NCBI RefSeq assembly: GCF_038452265.1
Contig: NZ_CP151842.1
Coordinates: 434,001 to 498,000 of the forward strand
DNA length: 64,000 bases
DNA from: Vibrio diazotrophicus
Lineage (GTDB): Bacteria > Pseudomonadota > Gammaproteobacteria > Enterobacterales > Vibrionaceae
Reading direction: 5' to 3'
Positions 53,971 to 61,645 of this stretch are shown here, one piece after another; positions within the stretch are counted from its first letter, which is position 1, and every line of letters starts with the position of its first letter. The notes beneath the pieces were generated by a model. That model worked only from the letters and a program-made list of their open reading frames with translations, made no database searches and had not been told where the DNA came from. The translations under genes and the position numbers were made by a program.

Positions 53971-54432
53971 TTACTGAGCATTACTTGCTTGATTAGCATT
54001 ACCAGCCTTAGGACAACTTGTCGTTTTTATCACTTCATCACTTACCGCACACTTCCAACCAGCCTCAGCTTCTCGTGTATAGGTGATTTTTGTGTCTTTA
54101 GGTACAGCGGAACCTTCTTTGAAGGTGAATGTAAGCTTGTTGTCCGCTTCAACTTCAATTTTACCTAAAGGGCTCGTATCAGATTTAACCCCAAGATTCT
54201 TTAAAATTTCTGTCTCGCTATCTTTTTTAAACGAGCCTTTTTCCTGATACCAAAGCTCTGCTGAAGTGATTAGAGACTTCATTGTTGCCAGTGCCGTTGC
54301 CCCTTCAGATTTCTTTACGTAATCCTTATAGGCTGGAACTGCAATTGCAGAAAGTACGCCGATGATTGCAACCACAATCATCAATTCAATTAAGGTAAAA
54401 CCTTTCTGTTTTTTAAGCTGATTTGTTTTCAT
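53971..54432 (-). CDS. pilA: Type IVa major pilin PilA
   Basis: Prepilin of 153 residues. A short positively charged leader (MKTNQLKKQKG) is cut before F12, giving the classical N-terminus FTLIELMIVVAIIGVLSAIA with Glu5 of the mature protein. The globular head contains two cysteines, C128 and C140, that likely form the D-loop disulfide. In vibrios this is the chitin-regulated pilus used for DNA uptake and attachment. The head domain is variable between strains. A strong GAGAGAGG ribosome site precedes the ATG. Confidence 0.95.
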   Translation of the reverse strand: MKTNQLKKQKGFTLIELMIVVAIIGVLSAIAVPAYKDYVKKSEGATALATMKSLITSAELWYQEKGSFKKDSETEILKNLGVKSDTSPLGKIEVEADNKLTFTFKEGSAVPKDTKITYTREAEAGWKCAVSDEVIKTTSCPKAGNANQASNAQ

Positions 54433-54687
54433 TGCCTCTCTCCGTTTGTTTTGGCTATTCGGAGCAAGAGGTTATGTGCTTAGTTTGATATTTAGAACGA
54501 CAGCAGTTCAGTTGCGCGAGTGATGAGATTTATTTATTGAACGACTTTCATCTCCTCAACAAAAGCTTTCGACCAGCTTCGCATTCGTTTGGAATGGAGT
54601 ATCAAGAAGGAACGAAAAACCCGCCGAAGCGGGTCTTAAAATTGAAACAAATTTGGGCTCAAATCTGCTGATGCTTATTTACAGCGC
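54433..54687. other. pilA upstream region and nadC 3' region
   Basis: 255 bases between nadC and pilA, both on the minus strand. It should hold the pilA promoter. I looked for a sigma-54 -24/-12 element and found only GCAC and TTGC with wrong spacing. A terminator for nadC is present and listed separately. Confidence 0.5.
54615..54634 (-). terminator. Terminator after nadC
   Basis: Read on the minus strand: ACCCGC stem, TTCG tetraloop, GCGGGT, then five T residues. It lies about 54 bases after the nadC stop and insulates pilA. Confidence 0.88.
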
Positions 54688-55575
54688 TTATTTGAAACGC
54701 ATAGAGAGATCCATGGCTCTAACGTGCTTAGTTAACGCACCCACAGAAATGTAATCAACACCTGTTTCCGCGTATTCGCGCAGTGTTTCTAAGGTGACGT
54801 TGCCTGAATTTTCTAACGCCGCACGGCCTGCATTAATCGCAACCGCTTCACGCATCATATCCATGGTGAAGTTGTCGAGCATGATGATATCAGCGCCAGC
54901 TTCAATCGCTTCACGCAGTTCTTCTAGGCTCTCTGTTTCAACTTCAACTGGTTTACCCGGGTTAAGTTCTTTCGCTGTTTTAATCGTTTGAGTAATACCA
55001 CCATTGGCGATGATATGGTTCTCTTTAATTAAGTAAGCATCAAACACACCGATACGATGGTTATAACCGCCGCCACAAGCGACTGCGTATTTCAGAGCAC
55101 TACGTAAACCCGGTATGGTTTTACGCGTATCCAGTAAACGACAGTTGGTACCTTCTAACGCTTTCGCATATTCAGCGGTTGTCGTTGCACAACCTGAAAG
55201 TGTCTGAATAAAGTTCATTGCGTTACGCTCGCCTGTAAGAAGGATTCGCGCTGGGCCAGAAAGCGTACAAAGCGTTTGGTTTGGTTCGACTTTGTCACCA
55301 TCTTCCACATGCCAATCGATTTTGACTTCACCACCCAGTTGTTTGAAGACTTCATCCGCCCAAGCTTTACCGCAGAACACACCGTGTTCGCGCGTGATAA
55401 TGGTGGCAGTGCCTTGCACATCCGCAGGGATAAGATTTGCTGTCAGATCAGCCGCAGGGTCGAGAGTTCCACCTAAATCTTCCTTTAGGGTCGCTTCAAC
55501 GGTGCGAGCAATTTCCAATGGTAGTTGTTGTTTTAGGTAATCGAGGCGCTCTTGGCTATTGTGAGTATTTTTCAT
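54688..55575 (-). CDS. nadC: Nicotinate-nucleotide pyrophosphorylase (carboxylating)
   Basis: Quinolinate phosphoribosyltransferase of 295 residues, converting quinolinate and PRPP to nicotinate mononucleotide in NAD synthesis. Conserved stretches are ERNAMNFIQTLSGCATTTA, the LDTRKTIPGLR phosphate-binding segment, CGGGYNHRIGV and VDYISVGALTKHV near the C-terminus. It is divergent from ampD, the usual arrangement, and works downstream of NadB, also in this window. Confidence 0.97.
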   Translation of the reverse strand: MKNTHNSQERLDYLKQQLPLEIARTVEATLKEDLGGTLDPAADLTANLIPADVQGTATIITREHGVFCGKAWADEVFKQLGGEVKIDWHVEDGDKVEPNQTLCTLSGPARILLTGERNAMNFIQTLSGCATTTAEYAKALEGTNCRLLDTRKTIPGLRSALKYAVACGGGYNHRIGVFDAYLIKENHIIANGGITQTIKTAKELNPGKPVEVETESLEELREAIEAGADIIMLDNFTMDMMREAVAINAGRAALENSGNVTLETLREYAETGVDYISVGALTKHVRAMDLSMRFK

Positions 55576-55708
55576 CGCAAATCTTAGTCCGGATTAACAG
55601 AGGCAGGCATAATACGATGAGTCGGATTTAAATTCAGCCCTTAATCTCGCATTTCATCGCTAGACAGTTAAAATCAAAAGCTCTGAATGAATAAATAAAG
55701 GTCTCTTT

Positions 55709-56251
55709 ATGATTGATAACCAAGGTTGGTATCACACAGCGCGCAAAGTGCCGTCACCGTATTTTGATGAGAGAAGCGATGTTAACGATATCTCACTGCT
55801 GGTGGTGCATAACATTAGCCTGCCTCCGGGCCAGTTTGGTAGTGATCATATAGAGCAGTTCTTTACCGGTAAGCTTAATCCGGATGAGCATCCATTTTTC
55901 AAAGTGATCCATAAAATGGAGGTGTCTGCGCATTGCTTGATTCGAAGAGATGGTGAAGTGGTGCAGTTTGTTCCTTTTACCGCCAGAGCGTGGCATGCAG
56001 GGCAGTCTTCTTTTGCGGGCAGAGAGCGCTGCAATGATTATTCGATAGGTATTGAGCTGGAAGGTACAGATTATGTCGCTTATACCGAAGAGCAATATCA
56101 GGCACTAGCCAAGCTCAGCCAAGAGTTGATGGTTGCGTATCCGCAAATCTCGGTGCCAAGAATAACGGGGCATCAATATATTGCCCCGATGCGTAAAACA
56201 GACCCAGGTTTGGTCTTTGACTGGTTAAAGTACCGCGCTTTACTTGAATGA
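55709..56251 (+). CDS. ampD: 1,6-anhydro-N-acetylmuramyl-L-alanine amidase AmpD
   Basis: Cytoplasmic zinc amidase of peptidoglycan recycling, 180 residues. Zinc ligands are His34 (VVHN), His155 (ITGHQ) and Asp165 (KTDPG); Glu116 in IGIELEG is the catalytic-site glutamate. Loss of AmpD derepresses AmpR-controlled beta-lactamase in organisms that have one. No ampE follows; the convergent fldB ends only two bases away, so no terminator separates them. Confidence 0.96.
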   Translation: MIDNQGWYHTARKVPSPYFDERSDVNDISLLVVHNISLPPGQFGSDHIEQFFTGKLNPDEHPFFKVIHKMEVSAHCLIRRDGEVVQFVPFTARAWHAGQSSFAGRERCNDYSIGIELEGTDYVAYTEEQYQALAKLSQELMVAYPQISVPRITGHQYIAPMRKTDPGLVFDWLKYRALLE

Positions 56252-56253
56252 TT

Positions 56254-56772
56254 TTAGAGAGACTCTTGATACTCAGTCAGAACTTGTTCAATCCAAGTGG
56301 CAATGCGTTCATCGCTGAGTTCATACTGAGAGTCTTCATCCAACGCTAAGCCAACAAACTGAGTCCCATCTTCAGTCAGTGCCTTTGATGCTTCAAAGGT
56401 ATAGCCTTCAACAGGCCAGTAACCGATGATGTTAGCTCCCGTCTTCTTGATCTCGTCGTGTAGCAGTCCCATCGCATCCAGATACCATTCGCCATAACCT
56501 TCTTGATCGCCTAAGCCGAACAATGCGACGGACTTGCCGTTTAGCGGTACGCCATCTATTTGATCCCATAATTCGTTCCAGTCCTCTTGGATCTCTCCAA
56601 AGTCCCACGTCGAGATGCCTAATATTAGCAGATCATAGTCACTCATTAAGCTGAGCGGTGTTTCTTTTACATTGTGAATGTCGAGCAGATCATCACCGAT
56701 AATCGCGCGCATTTTTTCGGCGGCCATTTCGGTATAGCAGGTCGTTGAGCCGTAAAATAGACCAATCTTCAT
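56254..56772 (-). CDS. fldB: Flavodoxin FldB
   Basis: FMN-binding electron carrier of 172 residues. The phosphate-binding loop FYGSTTCYTEMAAEK at residues 6-20 and the flavin-stacking loops (ILGISTWDFGE and FGLGDQEGYGEWYLDAMGLL) mark a long-chain flavodoxin. The adjacency to xerD-dsbC-recJ identifies it as FldB and not FldA. It is divergent from xerD over 180 bases. Confidence 0.94.
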   Translation of the reverse strand: MKIGLFYGSTTCYTEMAAEKMRAIIGDDLLDIHNVKETPLSLMSDYDLLILGISTWDFGEIQEDWNELWDQIDGVPLNGKSVALFGLGDQEGYGEWYLDAMGLLHDEIKKTGANIIGYWPVEGYTFEASKALTEDGTQFVGLALDEDSQYELSDERIATWIEQVLTEYQESL

Positions 56773-56878
56773 ACGTTATTTAGTTCTTTCTTTCTCTGGG
56801 ATGGTAGATTCTAAACATAAAATGACCGAGAGTGCAGCGAATATCCTGAGCATGCCCGATTTTTATGGTATATCCATG

Positions 56879-56926
56879 CGATATCTCGTAGCCTTAGTGG
56901 CTATTTAGCATATTGTCGATATCTCG
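56879..56926. repeat. Direct repeat CGATATCTCG in fldB/xerD divergent promoter region
   Basis: The ten bases CGATATCTCG occur at 56879-56888 and again at 56917-56926, 38 bases apart, between divergent genes. Each contains the palindrome GATATC. They could be a regulator's paired sites. Confidence 0.5.
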
Positions 56927-56952
56927 CATAATGATAAGAAAAAGAGGAACAC

Positions 56953-57861
56953 GTGTCGGAATTATTTTTGCCTGACCAAGGAATCATGGAGCAGTTCTTA
57001 GATACTCTTTGGCTGGAAAGAGGCTTGTCAGAAAATACGGTAGTTTCATACCGTAATGATTTAACAAAGCTTTTAGGCTGGATGAATAAGAATAACTACC
57101 GTCTGAACTACATCAGTTTATCGGGTCTGCAAGAGTATCAAACATGGTTAATTGACCAAGACTACAAGCAGACCTCACGTGCGCGAATGCTCTCTGCAAT
57201 ACGACGTCTGTTTCAATATCTGCATCGTGAAAAAATCCGCAGTGATGATCCAACGGCTTTGATGGTCAGCCCGAAACTACCTAAACGCTTGCCGAAAGAT
57301 TTGACTGAAGAGCAAGTCGAAGCGCTGCTCAATGCCCAAGATCTTAATGACCCCGTTGAACTTCGAGACAAAGCCATGTTGGAGCTGCTTTATGCGACAG
57401 GGCTGCGTGTAACAGAACTGGTGTCTCTGACCACAGAAAATATCAGCCTGCGCCAAGGGGTTGTGCGCGTAATCGGTAAAGGCGGAAAAGAGCGCTTGGT
57501 TCCGATGGGAGAAAACGCGATTGAGTGGATTGAAACTTTTTTCCATCAAGGGCGGTCTGAATTATTAGGTCAACAAACCTCAGACGTGGTCTTCCCGAGT
57601 AAACGATCGCAGCAGATGACCAGACAAACGTTCTGGCACCGAATCAAACATTATGCGGTGATTGCTGGCATTGATGTTGAGAAGCTTTCTCCGCACGTTT
57701 TGCGTCATGCTTTTGCGACTCATTTGTTAAATCACGGCGCGGATTTACGTGTGGTACAGATGCTTTTGGGGCATAGTGACTTATCGACAACCCAAATTTA
57801 TACTCATGTTGCAACTGAGCGACTTAAACAAATACATAGTGAGCACCATCCAAGGGCTTAA
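56953..57861 (+). CDS. xerD: Site-specific tyrosine recombinase XerD
   Basis: Partner of XerC in resolving chromosome dimers at dif; also used by integrative phages of vibrios. 302 residues. The N-terminal SAM-like core-binding domain spans about 8-95. All six catalytic residues are present: Arg152, Lys176, His248, Arg251, His274 and Tyr283, each four off E. coli numbering. Translation begins at GTG with GAGG seven bases upstream. dsbC follows with 11 bases between the xerD stop and its ATG. Confidence 0.98.
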   Translation: MSELFLPDQGIMEQFLDTLWLERGLSENTVVSYRNDLTKLLGWMNKNNYRLNYISLSGLQEYQTWLIDQDYKQTSRARMLSAIRRLFQYLHREKIRSDDPTALMVSPKLPKRLPKDLTEEQVEALLNAQDLNDPVELRDKAMLELLYATGLRVTELVSLTTENISLRQGVVRVIGKGGKERLVPMGENAIEWIETFFHQGRSELLGQQTSDVVFPSKRSQQMTRQTFWHRIKHYAVIAGIDVEKLSPHVLRHAFATHLLNHGADLRVVQMLLGHSDLSTTQIYTHVATERLKQIHSEHHPRA

Positions 57862-57872
57862 AGGTGATTTTA

Positions 57873-58628
57873 ATGAGCGTATTACGCCGACTGACTTTAT
57901 CTCTCTTACCATTATTCGCTTTAGCCGGTTTTTCAACAGGCTCTTCTGCGGCGACTGATATTGATAAAGAAGCTTTCATCAGCAAATTTGAAAAACTGGG
58001 AATGCCTGTGATTGATGTTGTTCCTTCCTCTATTGACGGCTTGGTTGAAGTCAATACCGAAGGCGGTGTGTTATTTGCGTCTCCTGACGCCAAATACCTG
58101 ATTGCCGGCACACTTTATGAGCTGAGTGAAGACGGCTCTTATGTTGATGTGATGGCAAAGCGCCAAGCGCCAATCAATGCTGAAAAAATTGCTCAGTTCA
58201 GAGACAGCATGATCGAGTACAAAGCGGAAAATGAAAAATACGCTGTGACTGTGTTTACCGATATCACCTGTGGTTACTGTGTACGTCTGCATCAAGAGAT
58301 GAAGGAATACAATAAGCGCGGTATTACCGTTCGCTATCTGGCCTTCCCTCGTCAGGGACCAAGTGGACAAGTCGCTGACAATATGGCGAAAATCTGGTGT
58401 GCGGCAGACCCTGCATCAGCGATGCACAGTGCAAAAGTGACCCGTGAGCCCGCCGAAGTCGCGAAAGGTAAAAATCTCGCTCAATGTAAACAAACGATCA
58501 CTGACCATTATCAGCTTGGACGTCAGTTAGGTATTAGCGGTACACCAGCCATATTCTTACCTTCGGGTGATATGGTGGGCGGTTACTTGCCTCCATCACA
58601 ACTTGAACAACGCCTACAACAGCAATAA
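57873..58628 (+). CDS. dsbC: Thiol:disulfide isomerase DsbC
   Basis: Periplasmic disulfide isomerase of about 251 residues. A signal peptide (about 1-27) precedes the N-terminal dimerisation domain and a thioredoxin domain with active-site CGYC at C133-C136, plus the cis-proline loop SGTPAIF. A second cysteine pair (WCAAD and AQCKQ) is also conserved in the family. I choose the ATG at 57873, with AAGGTGA six bases upstream, over a GTG three codons earlier. It forms the xerD-dsbC-recJ run. Confidence 0.96.
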   Translation: MSVLRRLTLSLLPLFALAGFSTGSSAATDIDKEAFISKFEKLGMPVIDVVPSSIDGLVEVNTEGGVLFASPDAKYLIAGTLYELSEDGSYVDVMAKRQAPINAEKIAQFRDSMIEYKAENEKYAVTVFTDITCGYCVRLHQEMKEYNKRGITVRYLAFPRQGPSGQVADNMAKIWCAADPASAMHSAKVTREPAEVAKGKNLAQCKQTITDHYQLGRQLGISGTPAIFLPSGDMVGGYLPPSQLEQRLQQQ

Positions 58629-58640
58629 TTACTGAGGATA

Positions 58641-58664
58641 CAGGCTTGAGGTGACTCAAGCCTG
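58641..58664 (+). promoter_or_regulatory. GUGA-capped hairpin before recJ
   Basis: CAGGCTTGAG (58641-58650) pairs perfectly with CTCAAGCCTG (58655-58664), closed by the GNRA-type tetraloop GTGA. It lies 12 bases after the dsbC stop and 24 bases before the preferred recJ start. There is no T run after it, which speaks against a terminator. Confidence 0.65.
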
Positions 58665-58688
58665 AGCATGTATGACAGAAATCCAGCC

Positions 58689-60428
58689 ATGATCGAAATT
58701 CAACGCAGACCAGAACCTGATTTATCTCTTCTTCCTGATTCTATTCCGCCCATCTTAAAACGTGTTTATTTAAACCGTGGTGTTACCGATTTAGAACAAC
58801 TGAATAAAGCCGCTAAAGCGTTGCATTCATACCAAAAACTGCATGGTATCGAGCAGGCGGTTGAACTTTTATATCAAGCAATTAAAGAGCAAAAGCGAAT
58901 CATCATCGTTGGTGATTTTGATGCCGATGGCGCGACCAGTTCTGCGCTTTCGGTGCTGGCTTTGCGTATGCTTGGCAGCCGTAATGTGGATTATCTGGTT
59001 CCGAACCGTTTTGAAGATGGATACGGATTAAGCCCCGAAGTGGTTGATCAGGCGATCAGCCTCGGTGCTGAGATGATCATGACTGTCGACAACGGTGTGT
59101 CTTCAATCGAAGGCGTCCGTTATGCCAAACAAAAAGGTTTGCAGGTATTGGTAACCGACCACCACTTACCGGGAAATGAACTTCCTGAAGTGGATGCAAT
59201 GGTGAACCCAAACCTTCAGCAGTGTGCTTTTCCTTCAAAAGCATTGGCGGGTGTGGGCGTTGCTTTCTACCTGATGATGGCTTTATGTGTACACATGCGC
59301 AAAGTTGGCTACTTTACCGAACAAGGTATGCAAGAGCCTAAATTGATGGAACTGATTGATTTAGTCGCTTTAGGCACGGTCGCTGACGTAGTCGCACTCG
59401 ATGAAAACAACCGCATTCTGGTACATCAAGGGCTACAGAGAATTCGTGCTGGTTTGGCAAGGCCGGGCATTCAGGCTTTGATAGAGGTCGCCAAACGCGA
59501 TGCCACTAAACTGGTTGCGGCAGATTTCGGCTTTGCGCTCGGCCCGCGTATAAATGCAGCAGGTCGCTTGGATGATATGTCCTTTGGGGTAGAGCTTCTG
59601 CTGTGTAACAACATCCATGCTGCGCGCAGAATGGCGAGCGAACTGGATGGTTTAAACCAGACTCGTAAAGATATCGAAGAGGGAATGAAGCAAGAAGCGA
59701 TGGCCTTTTGTGAACGTCTGGAGTTCGGTAAAGACAGTGAACTGCCGTATGGCTTAGTGCTGTTCCAAAGAGATTGGCACCAAGGCGTTATCGGTATTCT
59801 GGCTTCACGTATCAAAGAGCAATATCACCGTCCTGTGATTGCTTTTGCTGATGGCGGCGATGGTCTGATTAAAGGTTCTTGCCGCTCTGTTGCTGGGCTG
59901 CATATGCGTGATGCGTTGGACAAAATAGATACTCAGAACCCGGGAATCATCAAAAAATTCGGTGGGCATGCAATGGCAGCAGGCTTGACGATCGCTGAAA
60001 AAGACTTCGAGCGCTTTTGTAAGTTGTTCGATGAAGTGGTTCGCCAAGAGCTTGATGATGCGATGCTGAAAGGCGTGATTCTGACGGATGGTGAACTCAA
60101 GCCCGAAGAGTTCGCTATGCACACCGCAGAAACGCTGCGTGCTGGTGGTCCATGGGGGCAAGCTTTTCCAGAACCGATCTTTGATGGTGAATTTAAAGTA
60201 TTACACCAGAAGTTGGTGGGAGAGAAGCATCTCAAGTTGATGCTTGAACCGTTACACAAAGGTCATCCAACCAACATCATGATTGATGGAATAGCCTTTA
60301 ATATTGACTTGCGACGTTGGCCAGATGCTTCCGTCAAAACGGTACGATTAGCCTACAAATTGGACATCAACGAGTTCCGCGGAAATCAGTCTTTACAATT
60401 AATGATTGATCATTTAGAAGCAAAATAA
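58689..60428 (+). CDS. recJ: Single-stranded-DNA-specific exonuclease RecJ
   Basis: 5'-3' single-strand exonuclease of about 579 residues acting in recombination and mismatch repair. DHH-family motifs: VGDFDADGATSSA, MTVDNGVSS and VTDHHLPG in the DHH domain; GGHAMAAGLTI in the DHHA1 domain; an OB fold at the C-terminus. The start is uncertain: ATG 58689 gives the usual length and clears the upstream hairpin; ATG 58668 lies only three bases after the hairpin. Neither has a strong ribosome site. Confidence 0.95.
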   Translation: MIEIQRRPEPDLSLLPDSIPPILKRVYLNRGVTDLEQLNKAAKALHSYQKLHGIEQAVELLYQAIKEQKRIIIVGDFDADGATSSALSVLALRMLGSRNVDYLVPNRFEDGYGLSPEVVDQAISLGAEMIMTVDNGVSSIEGVRYAKQKGLQVLVTDHHLPGNELPEVDAMVNPNLQQCAFPSKALAGVGVAFYLMMALCVHMRKVGYFTEQGMQEPKLMELIDLVALGTVADVVALDENNRILVHQGLQRIRAGLARPGIQALIEVAKRDATKLVAADFGFALGPRINAAGRLDDMSFGVELLLCNNIHAARRMASELDGLNQTRKDIEEGMKQEAMAFCERLEFGKDSELPYGLVLFQRDWHQGVIGILASRIKEQYHRPVIAFADGGDGLIKGSCRSVAGLHMRDALDKIDTQNPGIIKKFGGHAMAAGLTIAEKDFERFCKLFDEVVRQELDDAMLKGVILTDGELKPEEFAMHTAETLRAGGPWGQAFPEPIFDGEFKVLHQKLVGEKHLKLMLEPLHKGHPTNIMIDGIAFNIDLRRWPDASVKTVRLAYKLDINEFRGNQSLQLMIDHLEAK

Positions 60429-60631
60429 ACTTAACATTTCAATAACTTCTCTTTTTAGCAGCTTGATCCAGAGCCGCTTTCAATTCATCAAGTATTTGTG
60501 ACAACTCTCTTATTCACAGGCTGTTGTTCGGTAATTATTTGTGATTCCAATCTTAAAAACCTTGTTGCTCCATTCATGCAATGAATTGGTAACACTTCTT
60601 ACTCATAACTTAAGTTCTGTATCTGTTTTGT

Positions 60632-60648
60632 AATTGGTCTTACCAATA
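60632..60648. promoter_or_regulatory. PdhR operator, distal
   Basis: AATTGGTCTTACCAATA matches the PdhR consensus AATTGGTnnnACCAATT at all but the last base. It lies 175 bases before the pdhR start. Confidence 0.75.
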
Positions 60649-60703
60649 ATATGTCAAAAGTGGTTTATTATTGTTAACGAGCTGTTTGTATAGGTCCGGT
60701 TTT

Positions 60704-60717
60704 ATGATTTAGGTCAA
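60704..60717. promoter_or_regulatory. FNR-like site
   Basis: ATGATTTAGGTCAA matches the FNR consensus TTGAT-N4-ATCAA at eight of ten positions. In E. coli the pdh promoter is repressed by FNR and ArcA; whether this weaker match is used is unknown. Confidence 0.35.
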
Positions 60718-60769
60718 TAATTGGCTGGACACTAACACGTTGGATATGTTAATTTCTTCGTTAATTTGA

Positions 60770-60786
60770 AATTGGTATTACCAATT
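60770..60786. promoter_or_regulatory. PdhR operator, proximal
   Basis: AATTGGTATTACCAATT is a perfect 17-base palindrome and a perfect match to the PdhR consensus AATTGGTnnnACCAATT. It lies 36 bases before the pdhR start, well placed for pyruvate-relieved autorepression. Confidence 0.88.
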
Positions 60787-60822
60787 GCCAGCAAGGCATA
60801 AAGAGTAGAAGAATAATAAATT

Positions 60823-61593
60823 ATGGCTTATCAAAGGATTCGTCAGCCGAAACTCTCTGATGTTATTGAACAAGAGTTGGAACGACTGATTATTGAAGGA
60901 ACTCTGTCCCCGGGACAGCAACTGCCACCAGAACGCGAGTTAGCTAAACAGTTTGAAGTCTCTCGTCCATCGGTTCGTGAAGCTATTCAACGCTTAGAAG
61001 CTAAACGTCTACTTACCCGTCGCCAAGGCGGTGGTACGTTCGTCAGTGAGCATATTTGGAAAAGTTTCTCTGATCCTCTGCTAAATTTATTGTCAAATCA
61101 TTCAGAAACTCAGCTGGACTTACTTGAAGCGCGACATGCATTAGAAGGTATTTCTGCCTATTTTGCGGCTTTACGTGGTACAGCAGAAGATTTTGCTCGT
61201 ATTCAATCAAGCGTATTGAAAATTAGCGAAGCGCAAGAGAAACACGATTTTGAAGCAGAAGCTTCAACCGTAATGGAGTTTTTGATTGCCATTACCGAAG
61301 CGACTCACAATGTGGTCATTCTGCATATCGTTCGTAGTCTTGCGCCTTTGCTTGAGCAAAACATTTTACAGAATTTTAAATTACTCCGTCACCGCCCAGA
61401 AGCGGTTGAGAAAGTAAACAAGCACCGAGCTAACATCGTGGATGCGATTGTTTCTGGTGAGCCTGATATGGCGCGCGAGATGTCACATTCTCATTTAGCT
61501 TATATTGAAGAAACATTGTTGGAACTGACCCGAGAACAATCTCGTCGTGAGCGTTCTTTACGTCGTATCCAACAGGGTAATGAGCCGCAGTAA
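60823..61593 (+). CDS. pdhR: Pyruvate-responsive repressor PdhR
   Basis: GntR/FadR-subfamily regulator of 256 residues. The winged helix-turn-helix is at about 10-76, with LPPERELAKQFEVSRPSVRE and the RRQGGGTFV wing; the helical FCD effector domain (about 95-235) binds pyruvate. It precedes aceE as in enterics. Operators of its own type lie upstream, so autorepression of the pdhR-aceE operon is expected. Confidence 0.96.
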   Translation: MAYQRIRQPKLSDVIEQELERLIIEGTLSPGQQLPPERELAKQFEVSRPSVREAIQRLEAKRLLTRRQGGGTFVSEHIWKSFSDPLLNLLSNHSETQLDLLEARHALEGISAYFAALRGTAEDFARIQSSVLKISEAQEKHDFEAEASTVMEFLIAITEATHNVVILHIVRSLAPLLEQNILQNFKLLRHRPEAVEKVNKHRANIVDAIVSGEPDMAREMSHSHLAYIEETLLELTREQSRRERSLRRIQQGNEPQ

Positions 61594-61645
61594 GCGGTTT
61601 ATTGCGATTATAAATAGAATCCAACCAATAGAAGGATAGATCGCC

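Larger units (their letters stand above)
60429..60822. promoter_or_regulatory. recJ-pdhR intergenic regulatory region (394 bp)
   Basis: No credible gene. The region is AT-rich and carries two PdhR-type palindromes, one further half site AATTGGT (60584-60590) and a FNR-like sequence; the palindromes and FNR-like site are listed separately. It should contain the promoter of the pdhR-aceE operon. No clear terminator for recJ was seen. Confidence 0.7.

Noticed and set aside
54433..54500. Possible sigma-54 promoter for pilA on the minus strand (GCAC ... TTGC)
   Set aside because: The two half elements are eight bases apart, not the five required between TGGCAC and TTGC, and the invariant GG is missing.
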